Assembly: GCF_004118975.1 (NCBI RefSeq)
Contig: NZ_CP035376.1
Coordinates: forward strand, 1,364,001-1,428,000
DNA: 64,000 nt
Direction: 5' to 3'
From: Luteimonas sp. YGD11-2
GTDB taxonomy: Bacteria; Pseudomonadota; Gammaproteobacteria; Xanthomonadales; Xanthomonadaceae
Part shown: piece after piece, positions 27,051 through 35,583 of the stretch
Position numbering within the stretch: the first letter of the stretch is position 1
Layout of the letters: every line of letters starts with the position of its first letter
Notes under the pieces: generated by a model
The model's database searches: none
What the model saw: the letters and a program-made list of their open reading frames with translations, nothing else
Told to the model about the DNA's origin: nothing
Program-made: the position numbers and the translations under genes

Positions 27051-28958
27051 TTGGCTCATTGGCAGTTTCGCCCGCTGAACCCCAACGAGACATCGGGGTC
27101 GAGCATATCCGACGATAACTTCGCGGATGAGGAGCGCACTAGCGTTGAAATTCTGGTCCGCGAGACGCTTCAGAACCCACTCGATGCCCGCGCTGGGGAG
27201 GGCGTCGTCCATGTCCAATACAGGCTGGTAACCGTTGACCTAGAAGCCAGCAGCTTTGTGCGATCAATATTTTCGGACAACTGGCTGGCACACTTCAGGG
27301 CTGGTGATCTCATTGAGGGCGCCGAACGCCCAAAGACGATGACATTCCTCCTCGTAGAAGATTTTGGGACTACCGGTCTCGAGGGCTGTTACACGGACTC
27401 CTCGCGCGAGGGCTCAACGGAGAATTGGAATGCTTTCTGGTTCAGGGAAGGTGAAGGGGCCAAAACCACGAAATCCAATGGAGGCGCCGGGCAGGGTAAG
27501 ATCACTCTCTATTTGGCCAGCCACTTGCGCAGCGTTTTTGCGCTTACGCGCAGGAGGTCTGACGGCAAAGATCTGCTGTTCGGCTGCTGCCGATTCAAGC
27601 GCAACTATAAGCTGCCTGGTGATGACAATAGGTGGGCCAAAGAGGCTCGATGGGGAGCGACCTCGGACTACACGCAACTCGCAGTTCCGATCACGGACGA
27701 TTCAATCATTGCTGGATTCAAATCAGAACTGGGCCTCAGGAAGACTTCCGATCCCGGGACGACATTTGTGGTTCCGATGCCCACGGATGAGATGACGGAA
27801 ACGAGTCTGCGGAATGCGGTCGTCAACGAATTCTACTTCGCAATAAGCCGCGGCCGCCTCGTCGTGGATGTCGGGGATACACGGATCGAGGCGGCGAGTA
27901 TCGCTGGCGTCGCTGATCAGATGGGCGCAGCGTTCCGTCTCTCGAAGCGTTATCGGGAGTTTCTTGAGCTGGCCGCTAGGAATATTGATGGACCAGCCAC
28001 AAGCTCAGTGAGACCCGGTTGGGATAAAGAGAGCGCTTTGGCAGTGGCGCGCTTTGACCAGATGGAGCTGACGGAACTGAAGGAGAAATTCAGTAAATCA
28101 GAAATCGTCTCCGTAGACTTCCCCGTCACCGTCAAACGTAGGCCACGGGAGGACGTAGCAGCTACCTTCCGGGTCTTCCTTCAGCTGGATGAGAGTGCGG
28201 AACAAAGCCAAGAACTGTTTGTGAGGCAGGATCTTGGTATCGATGGGGAAAAAAGGCTCAAAGCGATACGGACCCTGGTGCCTGTAATGGCGCTTACGTT
28301 TGTACAGGATGCGCATCTTTCGGATTTTCTGGTGGCGGCAGAAGAGCCGACTCATCGGAATTGGAATGCGCGACGACCCAAGCTGGTAGCCCAGTACCGG
28401 TCGCCGAATGACCTGCTCAACGCCGTCCGTAACGCTGCCCTGCGGTTGGTAAAGTTGATCTCGCCCGAGGGCAGTCGAGATGAAACCGCGCTGGCAATGT
28501 ACTTCGCGGATCCGGCTTCTGAGCTAGTCAAGCGCCAAGGGGGCGATGGTACGACGGAGGCTCCCCACGGTGATCCCCGACCGCCTCTAGACATTCCGAA
28601 GCCGCGTCCAAAGCCCGTCTCCATTCGGGCGAAGGCTGATGGCTTCGAAGTCATAGCCCGGCCAGTAGAAAGTGTAGTTTTTCCTCTTGAGTGCGAGGTC
28701 ACGCTCGCATACGCCACCGTTGTAGGTGACCCTTTCAAGTCCTGGGATGCGGCCGACTTCTGGGTCGCGGATACGCAATCCTATCCCCGGGAGGAGGTCG
28801 GCATCTCCGAGGTGTCTACGAATCTGAATCGGTTGAAATTTAGATTGGAGACGGAAACCTCATCGCTGTCCATGTCCGGGTTCGCCCAGGATCGGCAGTT
28901 GCAACTCCGCGTAAAGTACAAGGAGGTGTCCGATGGGACAGATCACGAGGACAACTAA
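27051..28958 (+). CDS. GHKL (MORC/Hsp90-like) ATPase, first gene of a three-gene defence-island operon
   Basis: 635 residues. GHKL ATP-binding motifs are clear: N-box ETLQNPLDA (Glu38, Asn42, Asp45), G1 box DFGTTG (Asp104-Gly109) and glycine loop GGAGQGK (144-150). A transducer-like region follows to about residue 420. The C-terminal third has a Pro-rich linker (PPLDIPKPRPKP) and beta-rich sequence. Closest idea is the MORC/MutL-like ATPases described near restriction-modification systems. Start is TTG 27051, supported by AAGGGGGT upstream. The next gene's ribosome site and start lie inside its 3' end. Function beyond ATP binding is unknown. Confidence 0.85.
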   Translation: MAHWQFRPLNPNETSGSSISDDNFADEERTSVEILVRETLQNPLDARAGEGVVHVQYRLVTVDLEASSFVRSIFSDNWLAHFRAGDLIEGAERPKTMTFLLVEDFGTTGLEGCYTDSSREGSTENWNAFWFREGEGAKTTKSNGGAGQGKITLYLASHLRSVFALTRRRSDGKDLLFGCCRFKRNYKLPGDDNRWAKEARWGATSDYTQLAVPITDDSIIAGFKSELGLRKTSDPGTTFVVPMPTDEMTETSLRNAVVNEFYFAISRGRLVVDVGDTRIEAASIAGVADQMGAAFRLSKRYREFLELAARNIDGPATSSVRPGWDKESALAVARFDQMELTELKEKFSKSEIVSVDFPVTVKRRPREDVAATFRVFLQLDESAEQSQELFVRQDLGIDGEKRLKAIRTLVPVMALTFVQDAHLSDFLVAAEEPTHRNWNARRPKLVAQYRSPNDLLNAVRNAALRLVKLISPEGSRDETALAMYFADPASELVKRQGGDGTTEAPHGDPRPPLDIPKPRPKPVSIRAKADGFEVIARPVESVVFPLECEVTLAYATVVGDPFKSWDAADFWVADTQSYPREEVGISEVSTNLNRLKFRLETETSSLSMSGFAQDRQLQLRVKYKEVSDGTDHEDN

Positions 28959-29715
28959 CCCCACTGGCCTGGCGAAAATAGATAAGAAGCACTTCGTGGT
29001 TCGCGTCGCAGTATCGGACACAGCCAGAGAGTTCTGGCTGGAGAGCTTTGACTATTCGGCGGCTCAGCTGAGTGCCGATGTGGATATGGCATGTATCGCT
29101 CATGCCGGCAATACCGAACAGTATTTCGATCTGGGGCCTGTCTCGGGATTTAATGGTCAGCGCCTCAGTCTCCGTGATCTTGCTACGGACAGGCCGCTGC
29201 GGTTCCGGTTCGTCTTCAACAACCCGGGTGAGGCTCGACTGATCGGTTACACGGATGGCGTCCGGGCATTGGACGAGGCTGGCCAGCTGGGGTCAAGTCT
29301 GGTCGACATCGAACCTGCCGATTTGCAAGGCATTGCGTGGCACTTGGTTCTCCCTGAAGGGGCTGGTGCCGGGGAGAAGCCGAACGTGCTTGTTGAAAGG
29401 TCTTTGTTCCAGACAGCAATATCGGCCGCGAGACATCCCTGGTTCGGTGTGCTGGTAATGCCTGAAGTGATGCGCCAGATCGCAATGGAAATTGCTAGTA
29501 AGCCAGCCGCTCTGGACGACACGGAAACTTGGATCGCTCCTTGGGCTGAATTCCTCGCGGCGCTCGGGATAGAAGTGCCTCCGGAGACCGAGGATGACGA
29601 TGACGCCGCTCGGCAGGACTGGGCCAGTCAGGTCGTCACGCGCTTTGCTGCCAAAGGCGTTTTCCGCCAGCACATGAACAAAGCAATGGACGAGCTTGAG
29701 GGTAAGCCTGCATGA
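28933..29715 (+). CDS. hypothetical protein, second gene of the GHKL-ATPase operon
   Basis: 260 residues. ATG 28933 follows AAGGAGGTG, the strongest ribosome site in the region, inside the ATPase gene (26-base overlap). The N-terminal half is predicted beta-rich (HFVVRVAVSDTAREFWLESF), the C-terminal half helical. A run of acidic residues (PPETEDDDDAARQDW) separates it from a final helix. No catalytic motif or known domain is recognisable. The overlaps on both sides imply an obligate partner of the ATPase. Confidence 0.75.
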   Translation: MGQITRTTNPTGLAKIDKKHFVVRVAVSDTAREFWLESFDYSAAQLSADVDMACIAHAGNTEQYFDLGPVSGFNGQRLSLRDLATDRPLRFRFVFNNPGEARLIGYTDGVRALDEAGQLGSSLVDIEPADLQGIAWHLVLPEGAGAGEKPNVLVERSLFQTAISAARHPWFGVLVMPEVMRQIAMEIASKPAALDDTETWIAPWAEFLAALGIEVPPETEDDDDAARQDWASQVVTRFAAKGVFRQHMNKAMDELEGKPA

Positions 29716-30455
29716 AGACGGAAATCCGTTCGCTTAATAATACCGGCCTCGCCACGTTCTCATCTTGGCTGGAGGATCCCTCCGGGCGTGCCCCGATCCA
29801 GATTCTCAACGACGTTGCATTCACCGAGGCGGTGGATGGCGGCTACATGGTAGACCTGTCTCGAACGTTCGCGACAAGCTACCATTTTGGCGAGTATCTT
29901 GCGATGGAAGTGTTTCCTTCGGACGTGGACAGGTTTTCCTTACTCGCGAACGCTGGAATGTGGTCATGGCTCTCACTGGCCTTCATCAACAGCTTGTTGA
30001 AGAAAGGTGGCGTGGGGGCCGGCAAGCCATTGGCGAAGCCGCATTATATTTTGCAATCGCCACGCCTGGCGTACCGGCTGATTGGCCGTACTGCGTGGGA
30101 CCTGGTGAACCTTCACGGGGAGGCCGCCAAGATCGCACTCGGGTCGTTGAGGTCACCTTGGGGAGAGATGGCGGAGCAGATGACGGCACGGCAGGAAATC
30201 TATGCACATCGGAGTTTCTGGCCCGTAGCCAATGCCCTGTATTCCGCGCCAAACGGGATTCCCAAGAGAGGGGCGACCTCGCAGCGAACAACGAAGGCGC
30301 GGCAGGACCCTAGAAACCAGGCGGGCCTAGGAGGGGTCCGGCGTCTACCGCTTACGTTCAAGCAGTTCGAGAGAACATACAATCTGCGAAAGATGACGGA
30401 TGAGCAGATTCTGGCTCTTCTGCCCAAGGAGTATCAGCGCTGGCTGGCGAGCTGA
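29712..30455 (+). CDS. hypothetical protein, third gene of the GHKL-ATPase operon
   Basis: 247 residues; ATG 29712 overlaps the preceding stop (ATGA). It is helix-rich, with aromatic motifs (SYHFGEYLAMEVF, MWSWLSLAFINSLL), a basic stretch (RTTKARQDPRNQ) and a C-terminal segment (LTFKQFERTYNLRKMTDEQI) that could bind nucleic acid or protein. No known family recognised. It ends 54 bp before the end of the convergent EcoRII-type gene. By context it completes an ATPase plus two-partner module attached to a restriction-modification system. Confidence 0.75.
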   Translation: MKTEIRSLNNTGLATFSSWLEDPSGRAPIQILNDVAFTEAVDGGYMVDLSRTFATSYHFGEYLAMEVFPSDVDRFSLLANAGMWSWLSLAFINSLLKKGGVGAGKPLAKPHYILQSPRLAYRLIGRTAWDLVNLHGEAAKIALGSLRSPWGEMAEQMTARQEIYAHRSFWPVANALYSAPNGIPKRGATSQRTTKARQDPRNQAGLGGVRRLPLTFKQFERTYNLRKMTDEQILALLPKEYQRWLAS

Positions 30456-30509
30456 GTGAAAGTAAGAGGCCGCGGATTGGCGCCTTCAAGGTTTCACTGG
30501 TTGTCGGCT

Positions 30510-31892
30510 TCAGCGCGGGATCTGCTCGACCAGTGCCGGCCGTTCATCGCGGATCGCTCGGTCAAAGAATTCCCTGAAGGAAAGTACGCTCTCCTGCCCC
30601 TTATAGAACGCCTCGTCGCTGTTCTTCAGCATTTCGGGAACCACGAGGCGGATCCCCAGCCCGGCCATTTCCCGGATGGAAGCTGCGGTGACGCGATCGT
30701 CCACCGTTGCCAGGTAGACATCGCAGTTGAGCTGTTCGCTCGACACCTGCTTCCAGCGCTCGCGGAGCGTCGTTTTAGCGGCGAGCACCAGAGCTGCGGA
30801 GCGCTCCCGCTTTTTCTGCCTGAGGGTCGCGAGATCGGGCAGTACAAAGTCCGGGCGTCGCCCGCCGGTGACCGCCTGTTCTTGGAAGCGCACATTTCCC
30901 GCGGTCAGGGCGGCGGCAATGTGGTGCTCGAAGGATCTACCTGCGCGGGTCTTCCGCTGCTGACTCGCGCTCAGTAGTACAGCGTCGATATCAGGGTATC
31001 TGCGTACGACGGTCGAGGCGAGGTCGGCCCCTCCGACGAGGATGGTCAGCAACTCTGAGGCACGGCGCTTTAACTCGTGTGCCCGATAGAGCTGGTACTC
31101 GATCTCCCGGCTGATCTTCATGATGGCGTCGCCCGGCGTGCTGATCTGCCATGGGTCGAACGACTCACGACCGTTGGCCTGCAGCCATTCGTTGCGCGCC
31201 TGGGTTGCGATCGTGGCCGGATCCGGGATGAGCGAATACGTTGCCGCCAGCTCATGAAGCGTCCCGTTCCTGATGGCGGACCGGAACTGTTCGATCAGAC
31301 GCTCCAGCTCGTCCTGGTCGGCGCGGTGCGCAGCGGCGAATCTGTCCGCCGCGAAAATCGCGTGGTGGAAGTCGACGCCAAGGTCCAGCACGGTTTCGAG
31401 CAGCTCCGCCTCTTCACCGGCCGAGTCAAGGATCACCGCCCACCATCTGCAGGATCCGACCGGGCGAACGAGCCTTCCTGCCAGGAAGAGCGAGGCGGGC
31501 GTCAGCTCGCGAAATAGAGGCCTGGGGAGTCTGGTGAGATGGGTCTCGGCGCCCTTGTTGCTGTAATGCCGGAGGTTGGACCGGGTCACCTCACCGGTCT
31601 GCGGCCACAGTACGTCCAGTCCGGCAACGAAGATATGGGGCTTTTCGGAGTTGGTCGCCTCAAGCGGGGGGAAGAATCCCGACTGCCTGAGCTCGGTCGG
31701 GATGTACAACCCGGCCTGGTGCATTCCGCGATCATCCGCCCACGATGTGTCGTTACGCGACAGCTTCTTGACCAGCAACTGGTCGCTGTCATTCACAAGC
31801 GCCTGGATCTTCCACCAGAGGGGAGAGCCATCCGCGGCCTCTTCAGCCACGCGACCTGTCTCCCCCAGCTCAAGCATCCCCTGCTGTGTCAT
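30510..31892 (-). CDS. EcoRII-type type II restriction endonuclease
   Basis: 460 residues from MTQQGMLELGETGRVAE. The C-terminal half carries the EcoRII-C nuclease signature: RAGRSFEHHIAAAL, RRPDFVLPD and LVLAAKTTLRERWKQV, a PD-x-(E/A)xK-type active site. The N-terminal half is the effector-binding part. EcoRII enzymes recognise CCWGG, matching a Dcm partner; the exact site here is inferred. The gene overlaps the vsr 3' end by 23 bases and is last in the dcm-vsr-endonuclease operon. An extension to 31940 would overlap vsr more and is unlikely. Confidence 0.88.
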   Translation of the reverse strand: MTQQGMLELGETGRVAEEAADGSPLWWKIQALVNDSDQLLVKKLSRNDTSWADDRGMHQAGLYIPTELRQSGFFPPLEATNSEKPHIFVAGLDVLWPQTGEVTRSNLRHYSNKGAETHLTRLPRPLFRELTPASLFLAGRLVRPVGSCRWWAVILDSAGEEAELLETVLDLGVDFHHAIFAADRFAAAHRADQDELERLIEQFRSAIRNGTLHELAATYSLIPDPATIATQARNEWLQANGRESFDPWQISTPGDAIMKISREIEYQLYRAHELKRRASELLTILVGGADLASTVVRRYPDIDAVLLSASQQRKTRAGRSFEHHIAAALTAGNVRFQEQAVTGGRRPDFVLPDLATLRQKKRERSAALVLAAKTTLRERWKQVSSEQLNCDVYLATVDDRVTAASIREMAGLGIRLVVPEMLKNSDEAFYKGQESVLSFREFFDRAIRDERPALVEQIPR

Positions 31893-32322
31893 TCGAATCC
31901 CCGTTCCGAATGCGATCTGCCAGCGCGATGATGGCGGCACTGCGCACTTCCGTCGAGAGACCGCGTAGCTGGCACTCCCAGATCGTTTCCACGCGCCAGC
32001 CCATCGCGATCAGTTCCGATTCCTTCCGTCTATCCCGCGCCACGTTGGCGTTGATCTTCGCTTCCCAGAATTCCGGCCGGGTCTTCGGCAGCCGGAAGAG
32101 GTGACAGCTGTGGCGATGCCAGAAGCAGCCATGCACAAAGACCACGGTGCGATAGCGGGGCAGAACGATGTCCGGCCGTCCCGGCAGGCCCGCGCCACCG
32201 AGGCGGTAGCGGAAGCCAAGAGCGTGCAGGCCGCGTCGGACCTCCAGTTCGATCTTTGTGTCCTTGCCCTTGATGCGTGACATCAAAGCGGAGCGTTGCT
32301 CCGGGCCGATGATGTCCGCCAA
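31870..32322 (-). CDS. vsr: very short patch repair endonuclease Vsr
   Basis: 150 residues. Nicks next to T:G mismatches made by deamination of 5-methylcytosine, protecting Dcm sites from mutation. Conserved: SRIKGKDTKIE, GLPGRPDIVLPR with the catalytic Asp, and VFVHGCFWHRHSCHLFRLPK. The TTG start at 32322 retains the family N-terminus (RSALMSRIKGKDT); an internal ATG would truncate it. It follows dcm by two bases and overlaps the endonuclease gene. Confidence 0.93.
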   Translation of the reverse strand: MADIIGPEQRSALMSRIKGKDTKIELEVRRGLHALGFRYRLGGAGLPGRPDIVLPRYRTVVFVHGCFWHRHSCHLFRLPKTRPEFWEAKINANVARDRRKESELIAMGWRVETIWECQLRGLSTEVRSAAIIALADRIRNGDSNDTAGDA

Positions 32323-32324
32323 CG

Positions 32325-33560
32325 TCAGGCCACCCGACGCGTGGGACAGTCCTCGGCGATCGCGTCCAGCCGCGGAACGATCAGCTCGGCCACTGCGCCG
32401 ATCACCGGCACGACCACCGAGTTGCCGAACTGCTTGTACGCACGGGTGTCCGAGACCGGAATACGGAACGTGTCGTCATATCCCATCAGACGTGCGCATT
32501 CGCGCGGCGTCAGCCGACGCGGGTTCTTCCGCGCGCCCTGGTCCACAAGGATCTCGGAACCATCCTTGTAGTAGCGTGCCGACAGGGTGCGTGCCGTGTC
32601 CTTCTTGGTGACGAGGCCGAAGCCGAAGCCGTTGCCCTTCTCGCGATGCTTCATCGCGTAGTTCTGCAGGTAGGCCCACAGCTTGTCCGAGAGCGTGTAG
32701 CAGTCGCGCACCTTGCCCTTGGCACCTTCGATGTATGGAGTGCCGTCGGTTTCCGAACCATCCTGCGGATGGAGGATCGAGGCGAGCTTCGGCCCCTCTG
32801 CCAGCGGCGGGAGTTCGAGTTCGTCCCAGCTGAAAGGCACCGGCTCACGGAAGCCGACGATGATGATGCGCTCGCGATGCTGCGGGACGAAGTGCTTGCC
32901 GTTGATCACCCGGGTGTGGACGGTGTAGCCCAACTCGTTCTGCAGCACGTCGATGATGGTGGAGAACGTGCGGCCCTTGTCGTGGCTGACCAGGTTCTTG
33001 ACGTTCTCGAGCAGGAAGGCCTTCGGTCGCTTCTCGGCGATGATCCGGGCCACGTCGAAGAACAGTGTGCCCTGTGTCTTGTCAGCGAACCCGTGCGGTC
33101 GCCCGAGCGCGTTCTTCTTGGAGACGCCAGCGATCGAGAACGGCTGGCAGGGGAAGCCGGCAAGCAGCACGTCATGGTCCGGCACGTCCTTCTCGTCCAC
33201 CTGGGTGATGTCACCGGCGAACATGTGATCCGGGCCGTCATGGAAGTTGGCCGCGTAGGTCTTCTGCGCGTAGGCATCCCATTCGCTGGTGAACACGCAA
33301 CGCCCGCCCAGCTTCTCGAACGGGATGCGGATGCCGCCGATCCCGGCGAACAGGTCGATGAAGCGGAAGGTCGCCGGTTCCGTCGAAGGCTCGCCCAGCG
33401 GCAGCAGCCGCTGCCGGATGGCATCGGCGATGTAGGGCTTGGGTTCCGTCTCGCGGACCTGCCACCGCCGGACGGTCTTGGGGTCCACGCCGAGCGCCAG
33501 AGCGACCTCCTTGTGACTGAACTGCCTGAGGGCGCGGTCGAGCAGGGCGTAGACGTCCAT
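32325..33560 (-). CDS. dcm: DNA (cytosine-5-)-methyltransferase, Dcm type, with N-terminal helix-turn-helix
   Basis: 411 residues. An N-terminal helix-turn-helix-like region (FSHKEVALALGVDPKTVRRW, residues 14-33) precedes the methyltransferase: motif I FIDLFAGIGGIR, catalytic Cys138 in GFPCQPFS (motif IV), ENVKNL (VI), QHRERI (VIII) and YKQFGNSVVVPV (X). It methylates the internal cytosine of a CCWGG-like site, protecting against the downstream EcoRII-type enzyme. Start ATG 33560 has GGAG upstream. The helix-turn-helix suggests autoregulation, and an inverted repeat lies 20-46 bp upstream. Confidence 0.93.
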   Translation of the reverse strand: MDVYALLDRALRQFSHKEVALALGVDPKTVRRWQVRETEPKPYIADAIRQRLLPLGEPSTEPATFRFIDLFAGIGGIRIPFEKLGGRCVFTSEWDAYAQKTYAANFHDGPDHMFAGDITQVDEKDVPDHDVLLAGFPCQPFSIAGVSKKNALGRPHGFADKTQGTLFFDVARIIAEKRPKAFLLENVKNLVSHDKGRTFSTIIDVLQNELGYTVHTRVINGKHFVPQHRERIIIVGFREPVPFSWDELELPPLAEGPKLASILHPQDGSETDGTPYIEGAKGKVRDCYTLSDKLWAYLQNYAMKHREKGNGFGFGLVTKKDTARTLSARYYKDGSEILVDQGARKNPRRLTPRECARLMGYDDTFRIPVSDTRAYKQFGNSVVVPVIGAVAELIVPRLDAIAEDCPTRRVA

Positions 33561-33579
33561 GGAGCACTCCGGGAAAAGT

Positions 33580-33606
33580 CGGGACATTCTGTCTGGAAGT
33601 GTCCCG
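33580..33606. promoter_or_regulatory. inverted repeat upstream of dcm, candidate operator
   Basis: CGGGACATTC and GAAGTGTCCCG form an imperfect dyad (one extra base) around a six-base centre, 20-46 bp before the dcm ATG. Position and symmetry suit an operator bound by the methyltransferase's own N-terminal helix-turn-helix. No binding evidence is available. Confidence 0.45.
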
Positions 33607-33939
33607 TGGGGGAAGGGCCCGAAAAAAGAGCGCCTACATGCGGCGCCTCGAGCGGGAAGATCGTGCCGGTCGTTCGTCGCAGGCCCTGCGATCAGGTCCG
33701 CCCGAAGCGTTCTCGTGCGCGAAGGGACAGACAGCATCGGACGGATCCCCACCCATCTTTCAGAAAAATCCGACACCCCATCCCGGCATTTCAGTGCCCC
33801 CCGTCGCCGAAATCCCCCTTGACCCTCTGCAATACTCCCTCCCGCTCCGTCGCCTCTGGCACGGATGTACGCCACGGACCGGCGGGGCAGGGATGCGCGG
33901 GCGGGCGCCCGCGTGACGACCACACGGAAGCATAGGGAG
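33607..33939. other. intergenic region between dcm and the 33940 lipoprotein-like gene
   Basis: About 330 bases between divergent genes. Apart from the adjacent inverted repeat I see no recognisable element. It marks the right boundary of the defence island; no integrase, tRNA or direct repeat is visible. Confidence 0.5.
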
Positions 33940-34725
33940 ATGGATGTGTCGCAGAACCTGATTTCACTGGATGTCACGGACGAGCAGGTGCAGGCGTCCG
34001 AATGTATGGGGGCTTCGGCACCTGCGGTCTCTCGCCCCATGCCGTTGCTGCGCTCCCACCGCATCGCCTTGCTCGCCCTTACCGCAATCGCGCTTATCGG
34101 GTGCAATAGACCCGCTCCGGTGGAGCCTCCAACGAGACTGGAGCCGCACAGCCACTTCGAGGTCAGCCACCGACCCTCGATGAACAGTGCCCATGTCGTG
34201 GCGAATCTGCTGCAGGGCAGCGGTCTTGGCCTCGAAGGTATGCAGGTGCCGGGCTACGCCGACCTCGAATTCTTCCCGATTACCCGGCCGCACATGTTCG
34301 AGCTGTCGCCGGCAACGCGGCGGCTGCGCCGCCACGAGCAGCCACCCGATCTCGACGGCATCGACTTCGGCACGCAGTTCCCCTTCCTGGTGGCGCACCC
34401 GGATGGGAATTCCTCCGCCGCCCTGCGCAGCGGCTGGACGGCGCAGTTCTTCTCCGACGTGGCGGTGTCCTATACCGACGAGGCCGTCGTGCTGCACCTC
34501 GAGGCCAGCCGGCTCGGCGGGCTCGATCCAATGGCGGCGATATCCGCCGGCTGGAAGGGGGACATCTATGCGGTGCCGCGGCGCGACCGCGACCAGGTCG
34601 AAGTGCATCTGGACGGCCAGGTGTATCGCTATTCGTTGCTCGACGATTCCGGCGACACTGATGCGGATACAGATGCAGATACAGATACACGTGGCGACAG
34701 CGGCTCGGCCCACACCGCCGGCTGA
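33940..34725 (+). CDS. putative lipoprotein with an odd N-terminal extension
   Basis: 261 residues from ATG 33940 (GGAAG nine bases upstream). The first 33 residues (MDVSQNLISLDVTDEQVQA...) resemble the start of a different small protein type, as I recall it from this family. Next comes what reads as a lipoprotein signal, MPLLRSHRIALLALTAIALIG then Cys. The body has no known domain; the C-terminus ends in a DTDADTDADTDT acidic repeat. The true start may be ATG 34006 or 34039, making a normal lipoprotein; alternatively a short gene start has been fused to it. Function unknown. Confidence 0.6.
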   Translation: MDVSQNLISLDVTDEQVQASECMGASAPAVSRPMPLLRSHRIALLALTAIALIGCNRPAPVEPPTRLEPHSHFEVSHRPSMNSAHVVANLLQGSGLGLEGMQVPGYADLEFFPITRPHMFELSPATRRLRRHEQPPDLDGIDFGTQFPFLVAHPDGNSSAALRSGWTAQFFSDVAVSYTDEAVVLHLEASRLGGLDPMAAISAGWKGDIYAVPRRDRDQVEVHLDGQVYRYSLLDDSGDTDADTDADTDTRGDSGSAHTAG

Positions 34726-34796
34726 TGAAGCCTCGTCGGCATGCCTTGCGCGTGTGTGAATGAGCCGCGTCCCGCTGGCCCAGCGCGCCACGATGC

Positions 34797-35054
34797 ATGC
34801 CTGGGTCGGCCCGCAGGATGCAGAAGTGGCGGTTGCAGCTGCGGGTGAGCGCGGACAACAGTTCGGGCCGATCCTGTCGGGCCGCCGCACAGGGCAAGGC
34901 CCTGTGGCGGGCGCAGCATGGTGCGCTGTTCGCGCAGTTCTCGCGCGGCACCCACCGGTACCTGGACACCGGCCACAACCTGCATCACGAGGACCCGGCG
35001 GCCGTGGTCGACGCGATCCGGGACGTGGCGGCGACGAGGTTGGCGGCCGACTGA
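34797..35054 (+). pseudogene. C-terminal remnant of an alpha/beta hydrolase
   Basis: The 85-codon frame has a nondescript start but ends HRYLDTGHNLHHEDPAAVVDAI, the typical C-terminal catalytic-His segment of alpha/beta hydrolases (GHNLHHEDP). No nucleophile elbow or N-terminal core is found upstream, where a different gene ends at 34725. It is therefore a truncated relic, probably not functional. The terminator at 35151-35173 may be its original one. Confidence 0.55.
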
Positions 35055-35150
35055 GGAACGCGCCTGGCCGCGGGTCGGCCGGTCGATCCTTGGCCCATCA
35101 GGCAACGCGGGTTGTCCTGGCGGGAACAGCCGCGCCGGCGTGTAGGAAAA

Positions 35151-35173
35151 GGCCGCCTCCGGGCGGTCTTTTT
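35151..35173 (+). terminator. intrinsic terminator downstream of the hydrolase remnant
   Basis: Seven-pair stem GGCCGCC/GGCGGTC (one G-U) with a short loop, followed by TTTTT. Confidence 0.8.
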
Positions 35174-35235
35174 GTACCCGCCGGCTCGTCGGGCATGTGC
35201 CCGGCGCTGCGCGGCATGTCCGGGACCTCCCGCGT

Positions 35236-35478
35236 GAGGTCGCGGACGCCATCGATGAGGTCGCCGACGTCATCCACGAGGTCGCGGACCTCATCGTTGA
35301 TATCGCAGACCTCATGCATGACGTCGCGGACTTCATGCATCAGGTCGCGGACGTCATCGATGAGGTTCCGGACGTCATCGATGAGCTCTTGGACGTCATC
35401 AATGAGGTCGCAGACGTCACGCATGAGGTCCGCGACTTGAACGATGACGTTGCTGACGTCATCGATGAGGTCTTTGAC
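35236..35478 (+). repeat. 21-bp tandem repeat (minisatellite), 11 full copies plus a partial
   Basis: Units drift around GAGGTCGCGGACGTC followed by ATCGAT, starting at 35236 with an exact 21-base period to 35466 and a partial unit to 35478. The plus frame gives heptads like EVADVID and the minus frame gives DVRDLID, because each unit contains the palindromes GACGTC and ATCGAT. The plus frame is open through to the DUF3597-like gene, but I see no ribosome site or start for a repeat-containing protein. Either a coiled-coil extension or non-coding. Confidence 0.85.
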
Positions 35479-35583
35479 CCAATCAGTGGAACGTATTGCC
35501 AGCTTCCGGTGACGGGAGCCGCTTCATTCGATCGTTGCGGCCCGGCCTCCAGGATGGGGCTCCCTTGTTTAGGAGCGTCATCC

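Noticed and set aside
22349..33606. Integrative element with integrase and attachment sites
   Set aside because: No integrase, tRNA gene or terminal direct repeats seen; the island boundaries are inferred only from gene content and composition.
35236..35478. CRISPR array
   Set aside because: Units are contiguous with no spacers and show graded drift, so it is a minisatellite; no cas genes are present.
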